This document shows, in pieces, positions 40,954-49,546 of a stretch of 64,000 bases of DNA. The stretch covers positions 5,685,501 to 5,749,500 of the forward strand of contig NZ_CP062229.1 of the NCBI RefSeq assembly GCF_024707545.1, written 5' to 3'. This stretch comes from Mesorhizobium onobrychidis (GTDB lineage: Bacteria; Pseudomonadota; Alphaproteobacteria; Rhizobiales; Rhizobiaceae). The translations under genes were made by a program, and so were the position numbers. Position 1 is the first letter of the stretch. Each line of letters opens with the position of its first letter. The notes beneath the pieces were generated by a model that saw nothing but the letters and a program-made list of their open reading frames with translations, did no database searches and was not told the origin of the DNA.

Positions 40954-41648
40954 CGCCTCAAGCCTCCTGAATCCAGCCTATCATCGCAGGTAGGCTGAAC
41001 GGGATGTTCCGTTTGTCGATAGACTGCCCTGCCCTGTGGCGATGCGACTGACTACACCCCATCAATACGACACGAACGATCTAGCTCCCCGCTTTTCAAA
41101 AACGATCTCGATATCGTCCTCTGGGGCTGCGGCCCTGTCCCGTCTCATCAGGCCGATTGGGCCAACAGGCATCGGGGCGCCAATAGCCCCAGACGTGATT
41201 CTCAGAAAATCACAGTAGCGAGTGCAAACTCATTCGATCTGGAGTGGTCAGCAATCCGCTAACAAATGCCGCAACAACGACATAGCAGTTGCTGGCTTGG
41301 TGCAGCAGACGCTATGCCAACGCCAAGCGCTAAATGGCCCTGATCAGCCGGAGCAGAGAAAGCATCTCGAGAAATGTCCCCTTGCGAAAGGCGACGCAGG
41401 TCGGCTCTTCCACACCGTGGGATCGGCATTTGAAGCCTGCCTGGGCCCTGCGGATTGAACCGGGGTGCGATTGGCCCAAGGCGATTCATTGGCGCGCTGC
41501 AAAGCACGCCGCCAAAAATGGCTTTTCGACAACCCGCTCGGTTCGATTTTCGACCAGGCACGCGCGGTCTGTTCCCCCGATCTGCACGAACCGCGCGTTG
41601 CCGGCGACCTCGACGAAACGTCTGATGTAGTCGAGCCGATCGGTTGGA
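40954..41648. other. Gap, with a possible FkbM methyltransferase stump
   Basis: No complete gene. The minus strand at 41486-41698 codes for MPIRQKRLFALGEPAANPTD, RLDYIRRFVEVAGNARFVQI and GGTDRACLVENR. The RFVQIGGTD piece recalls the RFVQIGANDG start of FkbM-type methyltransferases. Its start overlaps the end of the glycosyltransferase gene, as in an operon. If real it is only the first about 70 codons. The rest of the gap shows nothing recognisable. Confidence 0.3.
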
Positions 41649-42383
41649 TTAGCTGCCGGCTCGCCGAGCGCGAAGAGACGCTTCTGTCTGATCGGCATTA
41701 CTCAAGAATTCGTCGCGTTCGGCTATCCACAGATCCGCATAGTCGACATTCTGCCACTCGGCAAACCACGGACCGCCGCTTGTATAGTGGACCGCCTTGG
41801 GTGTGCCAAGCGCCGGCTTTTCGTTCCAACCTTCAAGCCAGTTCCACTCCACTGGCAGCGAGCCCAGGTCCTCATCGGCGACCCACTGCATTCGATGGAG
41901 GTAGGCACCACTTTCGCGGTTCACGACCTCTGGCGTAAGCGATTTAACCGAAGGGTGCGCGCAATTGAACAGCATCAGCGAGGACCAGTTTTTTCGTGGG
42001 TAGGATGTCTGGACCACGCCATCCATCTTGGTGGTGGCCTTCGGCGTATAGTCATGCTGGACGCAATAGACCGCCTTGTTCGACTTCGTGTATTCCAGCA
42101 AACCTGCGACGTCACCGAGCCACAGGAAGTCGCAATCGCAGAACAAGGCCCAACCCGTGTAGTCGGCGAGAAAAGGCGTGAGAAACCGCGTATAGGTGAA
42201 CTCTGTTGACGCGAGCGGATCTTTTTCCCTCCAATACAGTTCACGGGCGCGCAGCTCGTCCTGTTTGATTGGAATGACGGAGACAGGCACCGAAGCGTTT
42301 TTGAGCAAAGAGTGCCGCGCTACGTCGTAGGCGATCGGCTCACGGCTGTCCCATCCAACGAATACCCTAAACGCATCAGTCAT
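41649..42383 (-). CDS. Glycosyltransferase-like protein (GT8-type features)
   Basis: Protein of 244 residues. The ATG at 42383 (MTDAFRVFVGWDSREPIAYD) is preferred over 42422, which lacks any ribosome site. Motifs: FTYTRFLTPFLADYTG, metal-binding CDCDFLWLGDV (a DxD-type site), YCVQHDYTPK, NWSSLMLFNCAHPSVKSL and AVHYTSGGPWF. These are features of retaining GT-A glycosyltransferases. It likely adds a sugar from a nucleotide sugar to the surface glycan in the cytoplasm. It is third in the minus-strand set after two other glycosyltransferases. Confidence 0.72.
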   Translation of the reverse strand: MTDAFRVFVGWDSREPIAYDVARHSLLKNASVPVSVIPIKQDELRARELYWREKDPLASTEFTYTRFLTPFLADYTGWALFCDCDFLWLGDVAGLLEYTKSNKAVYCVQHDYTPKATTKMDGVVQTSYPRKNWSSLMLFNCAHPSVKSLTPEVVNRESGAYLHRMQWVADEDLGSLPVEWNWLEGWNEKPALGTPKAVHYTSGGPWFAEWQNVDYADLWIAERDEFLSNADQTEASLRARRAGS

Positions 42384-42461
42384 ATTCAGTACCTTGGCTC
42401 CAATTTCAAAACGGTCATACACTAACTGTCTGGCAACAGCTCGGCAACAATGGTGCAGAAA

Positions 42462-43277
42462 TTAGCCAGGACGATTTCTGAATCTCACGGATTTGCCTTT
42501 CACCTCGGTCCGGCTTTTTTCGGCGGAATTCGTCTCGCTGCCCAATGCGACAAGCGCCCACTTCTGATAGGTGTAGCTGGCCGAATAAGCGGCGACCATC
42601 GCACCGGTCGAACCATCCAGAAATCCCAGCTTGAAAACATAGCTGTTCATATAGGCCCAGGCCGAGCGGAAGACCGCCTTGCTTATCGAGCTTCTTTTGC
42701 CCTCGGCAAGCAGCCGCGCCGCGGACGCTTCTGCGTATCGGCCGATCTTGTCATGCGCGTCTGCCAGGTCGGCGATGGAGTCATGCTCCATAGGGTGGGA
42801 CAATCGCGTGACCTTCCCATTCACCACAACTTTCTCGTGCACCGTGTCGTTGCTGAAGCGCCCGGATTGTCGACGGAAAAGCCTGAGCACCAGATCAGGC
42901 GACCAGCCGCCATGGCGGACGATGTTCCCACAAAAGCGGGATCTTCTTGGTATTTCGAAGCCGTCATAGCCTTTTGGGTTGGCGATAGCGGCTCTGATTT
43001 CTGCAGCGAGGGGTGGCTCGACCCATTCGTCGGCATCAAGCGAAAGGACCCAATCCCCTGTCGCCGCGGCGAGGGCACGGTTTTTTTGGGCGCCGAAACC
43101 CGGCCAATCGAGGGTGATCAGGACCCTCGCCCCGAGTCCACTGGCGATGTCCCTGGTTTGATCGGTGCTGTTGTTGTCGAGTACGACGATTTCGTCGGCA
43201 AAATACACCGAGCGAAGGCAACGGGCAATGCACGCTTCCTCATTGCGGCTGATTATGATGACTGAGAGCGCCGGCAC
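42462..43277 (-). CDS. Family 2 glycosyltransferase (WaaE/KdtX-like)
   Basis: Protein of 271 residues. GT2 fold: LSVIIISRNEEACIARCLRS, IVVLDNNSTDQTRDIAS, DWPGFGAQKNRALAAATGDW, metal motif LSLDADEWV, FEIPRRSRFCGNIVRHGGW and LVLRLFRRQSGRFSND, VHEKVVV. The order SRNEE, GFGAQKN and DADE is that of WaaE/KdtX glucosyltransferases of lipopolysaccharide cores. A C-terminal hydrophobic stretch (about 205-240) may hold it at the membrane. Predicted role: sugar transfer in lipopolysaccharide or other surface glycan assembly. It lies between the GT4 and GT8-like genes. Confidence 0.88.
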   Translation of the reverse strand: MPALSVIIISRNEEACIARCLRSVYFADEIVVLDNNSTDQTRDIASGLGARVLITLDWPGFGAQKNRALAAATGDWVLSLDADEWVEPPLAAEIRAAIANPKGYDGFEIPRRSRFCGNIVRHGGWSPDLVLRLFRRQSGRFSNDTVHEKVVVNGKVTRLSHPMEHDSIADLADAHDKIGRYAEASAARLLAEGKRSSISKAVFRSAWAYMNSYVFKLGFLDGSTGAMVAAYSASYTYQKWALVALGSETNSAEKSRTEVKGKSVRFRNRPG

Positions 43278-43386
43278 TGTCAGACGGTTCCGGCATCAAA
43301 ACTGCTACTGTTGTTCAAATGAAAACTGTCCCCCGGCCTGTTGGCACTCCGAGTGATACTAACGGATTCAAAAAGAATGTCGAAAA

Positions 43387-44556
43387 TTATTTCAGGTCGA
43401 GACCTTCGTAGAGCGCTATCATTCTCCTGATCATGACGTTGAAATCGTAGTGTTCGGCCGCCGCTCTGACCTTGGCCGCGGTCTCAGGCCGTGACGACAG
43501 CTGCAACGCGCGGGCAAGCCCGGCGGCGAGGTCGTTTACGCTGGCTGCGTCGCAAACAAGCGTCGGCTCGAAGCGATCGACGAGCTCGCGCGCCCCACAC
43601 CCGGTGCTTACCACGGCGGGCAAGCCGCTGGCCATAGCTTCGATCACCACTGTGCCGAATGGATCATAAATGGAAGGCAGCACGGCAATGTCGGCCGCGC
43701 CGTACCATGGCAAGGTGTCTTTCTGCGGCCCCAGCATCCTGAGCCTTGCGCCAAGACCAAGTCTGTCGCCGGCCTGCTTGAAGGCATTGGCGCGCGAATC
43801 GTGGCCAATGACCCACACCTCTGGCTCACCGTCCAGCGTGGCGACAGCCTTCATCAATGGAAGAAGTCCTTTTCGCGCAAAACCCGAGCCGACGAAGAGA
43901 ACGACCGACCTTTTGTCGTCAACATCGAGCTGCGCGCGGACCGCGGCCCGATGCTGTTGTCGCAACTCCAGGTTGAAGCGACCCAGGTCGACCCCGTTGG
44001 GAACATGGTGCACACGTTCCGCCGGATAGTCGTAGTGACGGACAATGTCCTCAGCCACCATTTTCGAAATGGCAATCACAGCTTTAAGCCGTGGGCTGGC
44101 ATAGGTTGTGCGTTCAAGACGCAGCGTCTGGCGATGAAAGGGACTCAGCGCCATCGCTGCCCTGCCAAGCCGCGTCTCGAAACGCCGCCGCTCGGCAAGA
44201 TAGGCGGCATGAACGCCTTCCCCGGCCCGGAAGACATCGCAGCACGGAAGACGATCGTTGCTCTGCACCAGGGCCGGTGGCATTTCGGCGATCTTGCGGC
44301 ATGCGGCCCGAGCAAAGGACGTCGCCCGCAGGGAGCGGGGAAACCGGCGGCCGGCACAATGGATGAATTCTATGCCTTCGTATCGCGGCCAGTCGCCGGA
44401 CAGCACGGCCACCGGCCGTTGACGCGCGGCGAACGCCGCCATGATGTTTTCCAGCATGATCTCGCCTCCGCCAAAAGGCGCATAGCGCTGGCGTACGAAC
44501 ACAATAGGCGTCTTCGGTTCAGCTTGAACCCGTTGATCATGCTGTGACAAATCCAT
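43387..44556 (-). CDS. Family 4 glycosyltransferase
   Basis: Protein of 389 residues with the GT-B fold. N-terminal IVFVRQRYAPFGGGEIMLEN carries the glycine loop. The C-terminal half has VVLFVGSGFARKGLLPLMKA, VWVIGHDS, LRMLGPQKDTLPWYGAADIA and the donor-binding motif PSIYDPFGTVVIEAMASGLP with E-x7-E. It transfers a sugar, with retention, from a nucleotide-sugar donor to a lipid-linked or core acceptor in the cytoplasm. No membrane helix. The start is divergent from the sulfotransferase gene at 44731. Confidence 0.9.
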   Translation of the reverse strand: MDLSQHDQRVQAEPKTPIVFVRQRYAPFGGGEIMLENIMAAFAARQRPVAVLSGDWPRYEGIEFIHCAGRRFPRSLRATSFARAACRKIAEMPPALVQSNDRLPCCDVFRAGEGVHAAYLAERRRFETRLGRAAMALSPFHRQTLRLERTTYASPRLKAVIAISKMVAEDIVRHYDYPAERVHHVPNGVDLGRFNLELRQQHRAAVRAQLDVDDKRSVVLFVGSGFARKGLLPLMKAVATLDGEPEVWVIGHDSRANAFKQAGDRLGLGARLRMLGPQKDTLPWYGAADIAVLPSIYDPFGTVVIEAMASGLPAVVSTGCGARELVDRFEPTLVCDAASVNDLAAGLARALQLSSRPETAAKVRAAAEHYDFNVMIRRMIALYEGLDLK

Positions 44557-44730
44557 GCGATCTCGCTACGCCCTTTTGCACTCCGGATAAGGTTTCGAAC
44601 TTGGCGGCACTTTCTTCGCAGTCTATTAAGCGTAGCAAGCCGGTCCTGGATAGGGGCAATTCGCGATAGTTCTGCGTGGTTGCGGCTATGCCACGACTGG
44701 TAGACTGCTTTCAAGGCGAGGGTTTTGCCG

Positions 44731-45645
44731 ATGACCACCAGCCATGTTTCGCCCGCCGACACGGTCTCGGGCAAACGCAAGATCGGCGTGATCCGCCGCC
44801 TCGAGCGCTCGTTGCGACCAGGACTGCGAGATCTTCGCGGTCTGGTCAAGGAGCCGTTTCTTGCCTGGGCGCATCCGGAAGCTCTCGCTTTTTACCGCAG
44901 AGCCATGGAAACCGCATATCTGCCGGACGACCTGATCGACGTAGTCCCGCAACTCAAGATCCTGTACCTCGCCACGCCAAAGGCGGCGAGCAGCCGCATT
45001 CGCAGCAACCTTGCAGCCATGATCGGCAACGACACCGTGTCGGGGTGGCGCAGCGACCAGAACTGGAAGGTGCACAACCGAAAGGCGTCGAACCTGCAGG
45101 CGCCTCGCCATGGTGTCCTGCAGTTCTATCGCATGGCCACAAGCCCCGAAGCCTTGCGATTTACCTTCGTTCGCAATCCCTACACAAGGCTGTTGTCGTG
45201 CTGGGCCGACCAATATCGCGACCGTCCCCTTAAGCCTGGTTATGGCAGGGTGGAGGTCTATCTAGCCCACCGCGAAAGGGCTGATCCGGCGCTGCCTGTC
45301 GGTGCTGACAAGAGCCTGTCCTTTGCAGACTTCGTCGCCTTTGCCTGCACGACGTCCACATGGCGCATCGACAAGCATTGGCAGAGGCAAAGCGACATCA
45401 TCGACCTTCCAGGCGTTGCGTTCGACCTCATCGGCAAGACCGAGACTTTCGCAAAGGATTTCGAACGGGTTCTCGATCATGTCGATGCGAGCGACGAGGT
45501 AAGACGCGCGGCGATGCCACCTCTGCACACCTCCTCGCGCCGCAGGCTTGCCGACTATTTCACGCCAGAACTGGCGGACACCATCTATCGTGCGTATGAG
45601 CGCGACTTCGATCAGTTTGGCTATGCGCGCGCGCTTCCAGAGTAA
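44731..45645 (+). CDS. Sulfotransferase, carbohydrate type (Sulfotransfer_2-like)
   Basis: Protein of 304 residues; ATG at 44731 after GAGGG. The donor-binding loop is YLATPKAASSRIRSNLAAMI (5'-phosphosulfate loop, TPKAASS like TPKVGSS in this family) and the 3'-phosphate motif is FTFVRNPYTRLLSCWADQYR. C-terminal DYFTPELADTIYRAYERDFD with FGYA is typical of the carbohydrate sulfotransferase group. It transfers sulfate from PAPS to a sugar hydroxyl of a glycan. It is the only plus-strand gene in this part and stands divergent from the GT4 gene. Confidence 0.85.
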   Translation: MTTSHVSPADTVSGKRKIGVIRRLERSLRPGLRDLRGLVKEPFLAWAHPEALAFYRRAMETAYLPDDLIDVVPQLKILYLATPKAASSRIRSNLAAMIGNDTVSGWRSDQNWKVHNRKASNLQAPRHGVLQFYRMATSPEALRFTFVRNPYTRLLSCWADQYRDRPLKPGYGRVEVYLAHRERADPALPVGADKSLSFADFVAFACTTSTWRIDKHWQRQSDIIDLPGVAFDLIGKTETFAKDFERVLDHVDASDEVRRAAMPPLHTSSRRRLADYFTPELADTIYRAYERDFDQFGYARALPE

Positions 45646-45662
45646 GCGGTCGCGCGGCCGTC

Positions 45663-46349
45663 TCAAAGATATCCGAACGCCTGCATCAGGGATTTCCCAC
45701 GCCCCTCGGTAAGCTCCATCAATTCCTGCTGACCCAGTTCGGTCTTCCAGCGGCCGCGGCCATCATAAATTGGCTGGTTCACCTGCTGGTTGCGCAACGC
45801 GGCATGTTGGGGTTGCGCATCAAGTGTGAACCATCGTTGCGGGTTGCGATGATAGTCGAGCAAACTCTGGTCGAACGACAATCCCAGAAAGGTGCAGATC
45901 TTTTCGACGGTTGCTTCCGGGTTATCGACAAGATCCTCGTAGCGGTAAATCAGGACGTCCGTGCTGCCGCGCTCGGCAAGCACCATTGTGTTGTCCGAAA
46001 TCCAGCGATCCAGGCTCTCGGTCGCATCGCCAAGCCGCCTTGTCAGCGAAGCAACGGTATCGCGCCCGTCGCGTACCGGCATCACGAACTTCGCGCCCGG
46101 CACCAGGCGTCGTATCCGGTCGACACGCCTGATATGACGCGGTGTCTTTTCAAGCAGCACCGACTTGCCCGCCCCAATGGCCGCCCGTTTCAGCTTCGAG
46201 TAGCGATACAGCGCAAGTGGAGCCCATTTGAAAAACACGTTGGTTTCTTCGAATGGCAAAAAGACATCGGCATGCGAAGCAAGAATCGTCGCTATCAGCG
46301 TGGTGCCGCTATGTCCGCATCCGCAGACAAAGCCTTTGCATCGGATCAA
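45663..46349 (-). CDS. Sulfotransferase (Sulfotransfer_1/3-like), second
   Basis: Protein of 228 residues. GCGHSGTTLIATILASHADV is the PAPS 5'-phosphosulfate loop; KFVMPVRDGRDTVASLTRRL is the 3'-phosphate-binding strand and helix. YRYEDLVDNPEATVEKICTF and closing RGRWKTEL are normal for the group. It lacks the extra N-terminal part of the other two sulfotransferases. It overlaps the gene upstream by four bases (ATGA), so the two are translationally coupled. It ends only 18 bases from the converging sulfotransferase gene. Confidence 0.85.
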   Translation of the reverse strand: MIRCKGFVCGCGHSGTTLIATILASHADVFLPFEETNVFFKWAPLALYRYSKLKRAAIGAGKSVLLEKTPRHIRRVDRIRRLVPGAKFVMPVRDGRDTVASLTRRLGDATESLDRWISDNTMVLAERGSTDVLIYRYEDLVDNPEATVEKICTFLGLSFDQSLLDYHRNPQRWFTLDAQPQHAALRNQQVNQPIYDGRGRWKTELGQQELMELTEGRGKSLMQAFGYL

Positions 46350-47134
46350 TTCACACCTGCCCTGTCGTCGGCATAAGATATGCCATGCCGCTGGAAGGCT
46401 TCATCGAGCCGCGTCCAGTAATCGAGCCGCGCAAGCACATTGTCACAAAAGCCTACATCATCCGCGCTGAGGTAGTCCAAATAACCACCGACCTTACCTT
46501 TTCGAACCTTGAAGCTTTCCGGGTCGTCAGGATTGCGCGGTTGCAATCTTCCGCCATAGCGCGCACCCAGTTCTCCTGACATTTCAGATTGCTGCATGCG
46601 TTTGAACGATCTGCTGACGGCAACATCGGCAAGCTGGGACTCCTCAAAAGGTTTCCCCAAAAATTTCCCGATGCTGCGCAATGCGTCGTTTGTATCCCGC
46701 TGCACATCTTCATAGCGCAGAAGCGCAATCTTTCGCATGTGACTTGCGGCTGCGAACCACTGCAGGTTGAAAAGGGCAATCTTCTCGACACCGTGTTTGG
46801 GGCTTCTTATACAATCGCCGATCGGGCCTGCTTCCAGCCCATGGCGTTTGTTGACTTGAAAATATCCAGACACCGCAGTGTCGCGGGGGTCTCGCGTCAG
46901 GAACAGAATCCGTTGCCGTTTGTAGCGAGATTTGTCGGGGCTGATCTGCGTAATGTCACGCAGATCCTTGTGGTCGGAACCGTCGTGCGTGTAAGCCGCA
47001 TCGACGCCCAGATCGTCAAGCATTACGCGCAGCCAGGTCCGCCCGGATTTGGGAAACGAGACGACAAGGAGGGGCGGCTTTCTTGCAAAAAAGTTGGAAA
47101 ACAAACTCAACTTGCGGACTCCGATTGCGGGCAC
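46346..47134 (-). CDS. Sulfotransferase (Sulfotransfer_1 family), third
   Basis: Protein of 262 residues. PLLVVSFPKSGRTWLRVMLD is the classical PAPS 5'-phosphosulfate loop, RQRILFLTRDPRDTAVSGYF the 3'-phosphate motif, LLRYEDVQRDTNDALRSIGK and the closing RKGKVGGYLDYL fit the family. It transfers sulfate to a hydroxyl or amine of a small molecule or glycan. The gene begins 14 bases behind the GT-B-like gene and overlaps the next sulfotransferase. Confidence 0.88.
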   Translation of the reverse strand: MPAIGVRKLSLFSNFFARKPPLLVVSFPKSGRTWLRVMLDDLGVDAAYTHDGSDHKDLRDITQISPDKSRYKRQRILFLTRDPRDTAVSGYFQVNKRHGLEAGPIGDCIRSPKHGVEKIALFNLQWFAAASHMRKIALLRYEDVQRDTNDALRSIGKFLGKPFEESQLADVAVSRSFKRMQQSEMSGELGARYGGRLQPRNPDDPESFKVRKGKVGGYLDYLSADDVGFCDNVLARLDYWTRLDEAFQRHGISYADDRAGVN

Positions 47135-47148
47135 TTTGATCGAGCAAA

Positions 47149-48255
47149 TCAGCGATTGTAAATATCGATTAAGGCATTGGCGATCCGTTGCGAAGCCGGC
47201 ACCTTTGGATCAATCGACAGATTGGCATTGAGGAAGTCCCGGCTTTGCTCAAAATAAGTCGGCCTTGACCTGACCGCAGCGCGGATATCCTCGACAAGGT
47301 CATGCTCCCACAATGTTGGTTTGAAAGCGCCAATAGGCCTGTCGAACTCGACCATGGGCGAAACCAGCGGAAACAGCACTACCGGAATGCCGCAGGCGAT
47401 TGCTTCGTAAACAGTGGTGCTTGGGCGCGTTACGAGCGCCAGAGCGTCCGGGAGCAGCTGTGCGAAATCCAGGGTCGATTTGTTCGGCATATCGACTTTT
47501 GCGAACATCGTGGGGTGGACGCTAACGACATAGGCAAGGCCGAGTTTCGCGCATGCGGCTGTCACGGCTTCAATCGCTTGGCGATCTGCGGGCTCTTCGA
47601 TATCCCCCTTGAAGTTGACCAGCACAAAAAGCCCTTCATCGTGCCTGGCGCCAGCGCTTCCGACGGCACGCTCAATGACTGGCGAGCCGACAACATATGT
47701 CGGCTGTCGTCTTTGCTGCAGCGCCGCTGGTCCCATCGACAGGATGTAGTCAGCTCTCACAAATCGATGCGGCTGCAGCAGTCGCGCACCTCCGATCAGG
47801 CCGACCACACGGACCATGCCGAAGTTGATGGAGTCGATGAATCGCCTAAAGAATTGAGGCGCATAGTCATTTCCAGTCACCAGCATGTCGCCGGGTCTGA
47901 TCATCCGCTCGAGTTCGGCAAAGCCGATATGCGATATTCCCCGGGCGTTGAGTTCAGGTCGCGCTACTCCGCCGCGTTTCAATCCATCGAGATGCGCGAA
48001 CACGCAGCGGATGCCGCGGTCAACCAGAATTTCTGCCGCGTCAGCCAGCAGCCGAACATTGTTGCGGTTGTGTGGGACGAAGTAGACAGTCCTCGTCGCT
48101 GCCCTGCCGCGAGCGTAGATACGCCCGCGCTTGAACAGATTTCCTGGATGCACAAGCCGGTACGCGGCGAGGAGCCGCTGCACAAAGCCTTCGCTGACAG
48201 GAGAAGCCGCCTTAGTTCTCGACCTACCCAAAGATGTGCATCGCCTCTTATCCAT
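47149..48255 (-). CDS. GT-B-like protein, possible glycosyl/glycerophosphotransferase
   Basis: Protein of 368 residues. Parts recall CDP-glycerol/UDP-sugar GT-B enzymes: TVYFVPHNRNNVRLLADAAE, VDRGIRCVFAHLDGLKRG, a central VVGSPVIERAV, LFVLVNFKGDIEEPADRQAI, VVSVHPTMFAKVDMP and the donor-site-like VTRPSTTVYEAIACGIPVVL with PLVSPMVEFDRP. The PST-x-YEA-x-G-P block is the common nucleotide-sugar-binding segment. No membrane helix. It lies in the operon between the heptosyltransferase-like genes and the sulfotransferases, which supports a glycan assembly role. Confidence 0.65.
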   Translation of the reverse strand: MDKRRCTSLGRSRTKAASPVSEGFVQRLLAAYRLVHPGNLFKRGRIYARGRAATRTVYFVPHNRNNVRLLADAAEILVDRGIRCVFAHLDGLKRGGVARPELNARGISHIGFAELERMIRPGDMLVTGNDYAPQFFRRFIDSINFGMVRVVGLIGGARLLQPHRFVRADYILSMGPAALQQRRQPTYVVGSPVIERAVGSAGARHDEGLFVLVNFKGDIEEPADRQAIEAVTAACAKLGLAYVVSVHPTMFAKVDMPNKSTLDFAQLLPDALALVTRPSTTVYEAIACGIPVVLFPLVSPMVEFDRPIGAFKPTLWEHDLVEDIRAAVRSRPTYFEQSRDFLNANLSIDPKVPASQRIANALIDIYNR

Positions 48256-48373
48256 GAAATTCAGAACGGCCGCCCGCCGGGTAGTTTACAATGCTCTTGC
48301 CGTCAAGAAAGGCGCGTGACTACTTCGCCGGTTTGGACCTGCCCGGCACACTCGCGATGCCTGCGTGGTGGAT

Positions 48374-49546
48374 TCAAATAGCGCTAATAAGTGAGCCCAT
48401 GTGGTTTTGTGCGTCTTCCATCACCGCGGCCCAAGGCCGGTCCCGTTTCGAAACCAGCACGGCGGAAGGATAGTAGGGAGTGCGATCGCCCTCGACCGGC
48501 CAGGAACGTTTGAAACCATCGCCAAGAATAAAGACCGACGGGATGCCGAGCGCGCCTGCCAGATGCGCCCCGGTATTGCTGATGGTTACCACGGCGTCCA
48601 TCGCGGCAACCTGCGCCGCGAAAAGGTCCATATCGACGAGTTGGTCGATTGATCCGTCATGGAGGATACGCGCGAGCTCGCCATCGGTCAGGATCTTCAG
48701 GTCGGACTCGACCTGGCCATATTGCAGCGAAACGAACCGGAGGTCCGGACGGCTGATAAGCCCGCGCCATGCCGTAAGTGGCGGCAGGTCCTTGCCAGGA
48801 TTGGAGCTGCCCCATGCGACGCCGACCAACGGCCGGTCATCCTTCCGATAACGGGCGCGAAGTTCAGCGACCCGCGCCGGATCCGGCTTCAGGGGGACGA
48901 AATGCTCCCGGATCGTGGCCTCATCTGTCTCGAACACGGCCGTCAGATGCTGAACGCCCGCAAAGGCCTGGGCCTCGCCATAGGCGGCCTTGTTCCCCGG
49001 ACCGACAGCTCGCACATCGGCGGCGGGAAATGTCCGCTGAAAGAGCGGCACCAACCGGTGCTCGACCAGGACGATCAAACGAGCGGCCCGGGCGAGCGCG
49101 CGGCCGACGGAACTCGCATGATGGATCGCGGTGGCCAGACCCTGCTTTTCGGTCTCCATCAGATCGACGAGCAGGACCTGGTCCGAGATATCCTGGCCGA
49201 GCCATTCGCCGTTGACGCGGCCCTCAACGATGTGGCGCCGGGCGATCTTGAGTTCGGCCGCCGGGCCGTAGGCGCCCATACGCATCAGCGCCTTGCTAAG
49301 CTCGTCGAGCAGGCGAACCTCGCCCCTCGACTTCGCAATCGAACCCAGAGCCAGGGCTTTCGGCAGCGCTGCCGACCAATCGCGCGCCTCGACGCTTCGC
49401 CGATAATCCGCCATCTGATCGGCAATGTCGCCATCACGCCAGCGAAGGAAAAGCTGCCGCCGGTGGCGACGGAACCAGACCTTGTAGTTGTAGCCTGCAA
49501 GCGCGACACCGCGGCGGAACCGGCGAAGGAGTTGGCTACCGGCCAT
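48374..49546 (-). CDS. GT9/heptosyltransferase-like protein with TPR-like N-terminus, paralogue C
   Basis: Protein of 390 residues; ATG at 49546, 7 bases after GGAG, overlapping the end of paralogue B. The N-terminal helices (ARDWSAALPKALALGSIAKS) look like TPR/HAT repeats. The C-terminal part has the GT9 pattern: PLVGVAWGSSNPGKDLPPLT, FVSLQYGQVESDLKIL, SIDQLVDMDLFAAQVAAMDA and ISNTGAHLAGALGIPSVFIL. The last block is the nucleotide-heptose-binding segment of ADP-heptose transferases. It lies 118 bases before the GT-B-like gene. It is one of three tandem homologues. Confidence 0.75.
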   Translation of the reverse strand: MAGSQLLRRFRRGVALAGYNYKVWFRRHRRQLFLRWRDGDIADQMADYRRSVEARDWSAALPKALALGSIAKSRGEVRLLDELSKALMRMGAYGPAAELKIARRHIVEGRVNGEWLGQDISDQVLLVDLMETEKQGLATAIHHASSVGRALARAARLIVLVEHRLVPLFQRTFPAADVRAVGPGNKAAYGEAQAFAGVQHLTAVFETDEATIREHFVPLKPDPARVAELRARYRKDDRPLVGVAWGSSNPGKDLPPLTAWRGLISRPDLRFVSLQYGQVESDLKILTDGELARILHDGSIDQLVDMDLFAAQVAAMDAVVTISNTGAHLAGALGIPSVFILGDGFKRSWPVEGDRTPYYPSAVLVSKRDRPWAAVMEDAQNHMGSLISAI

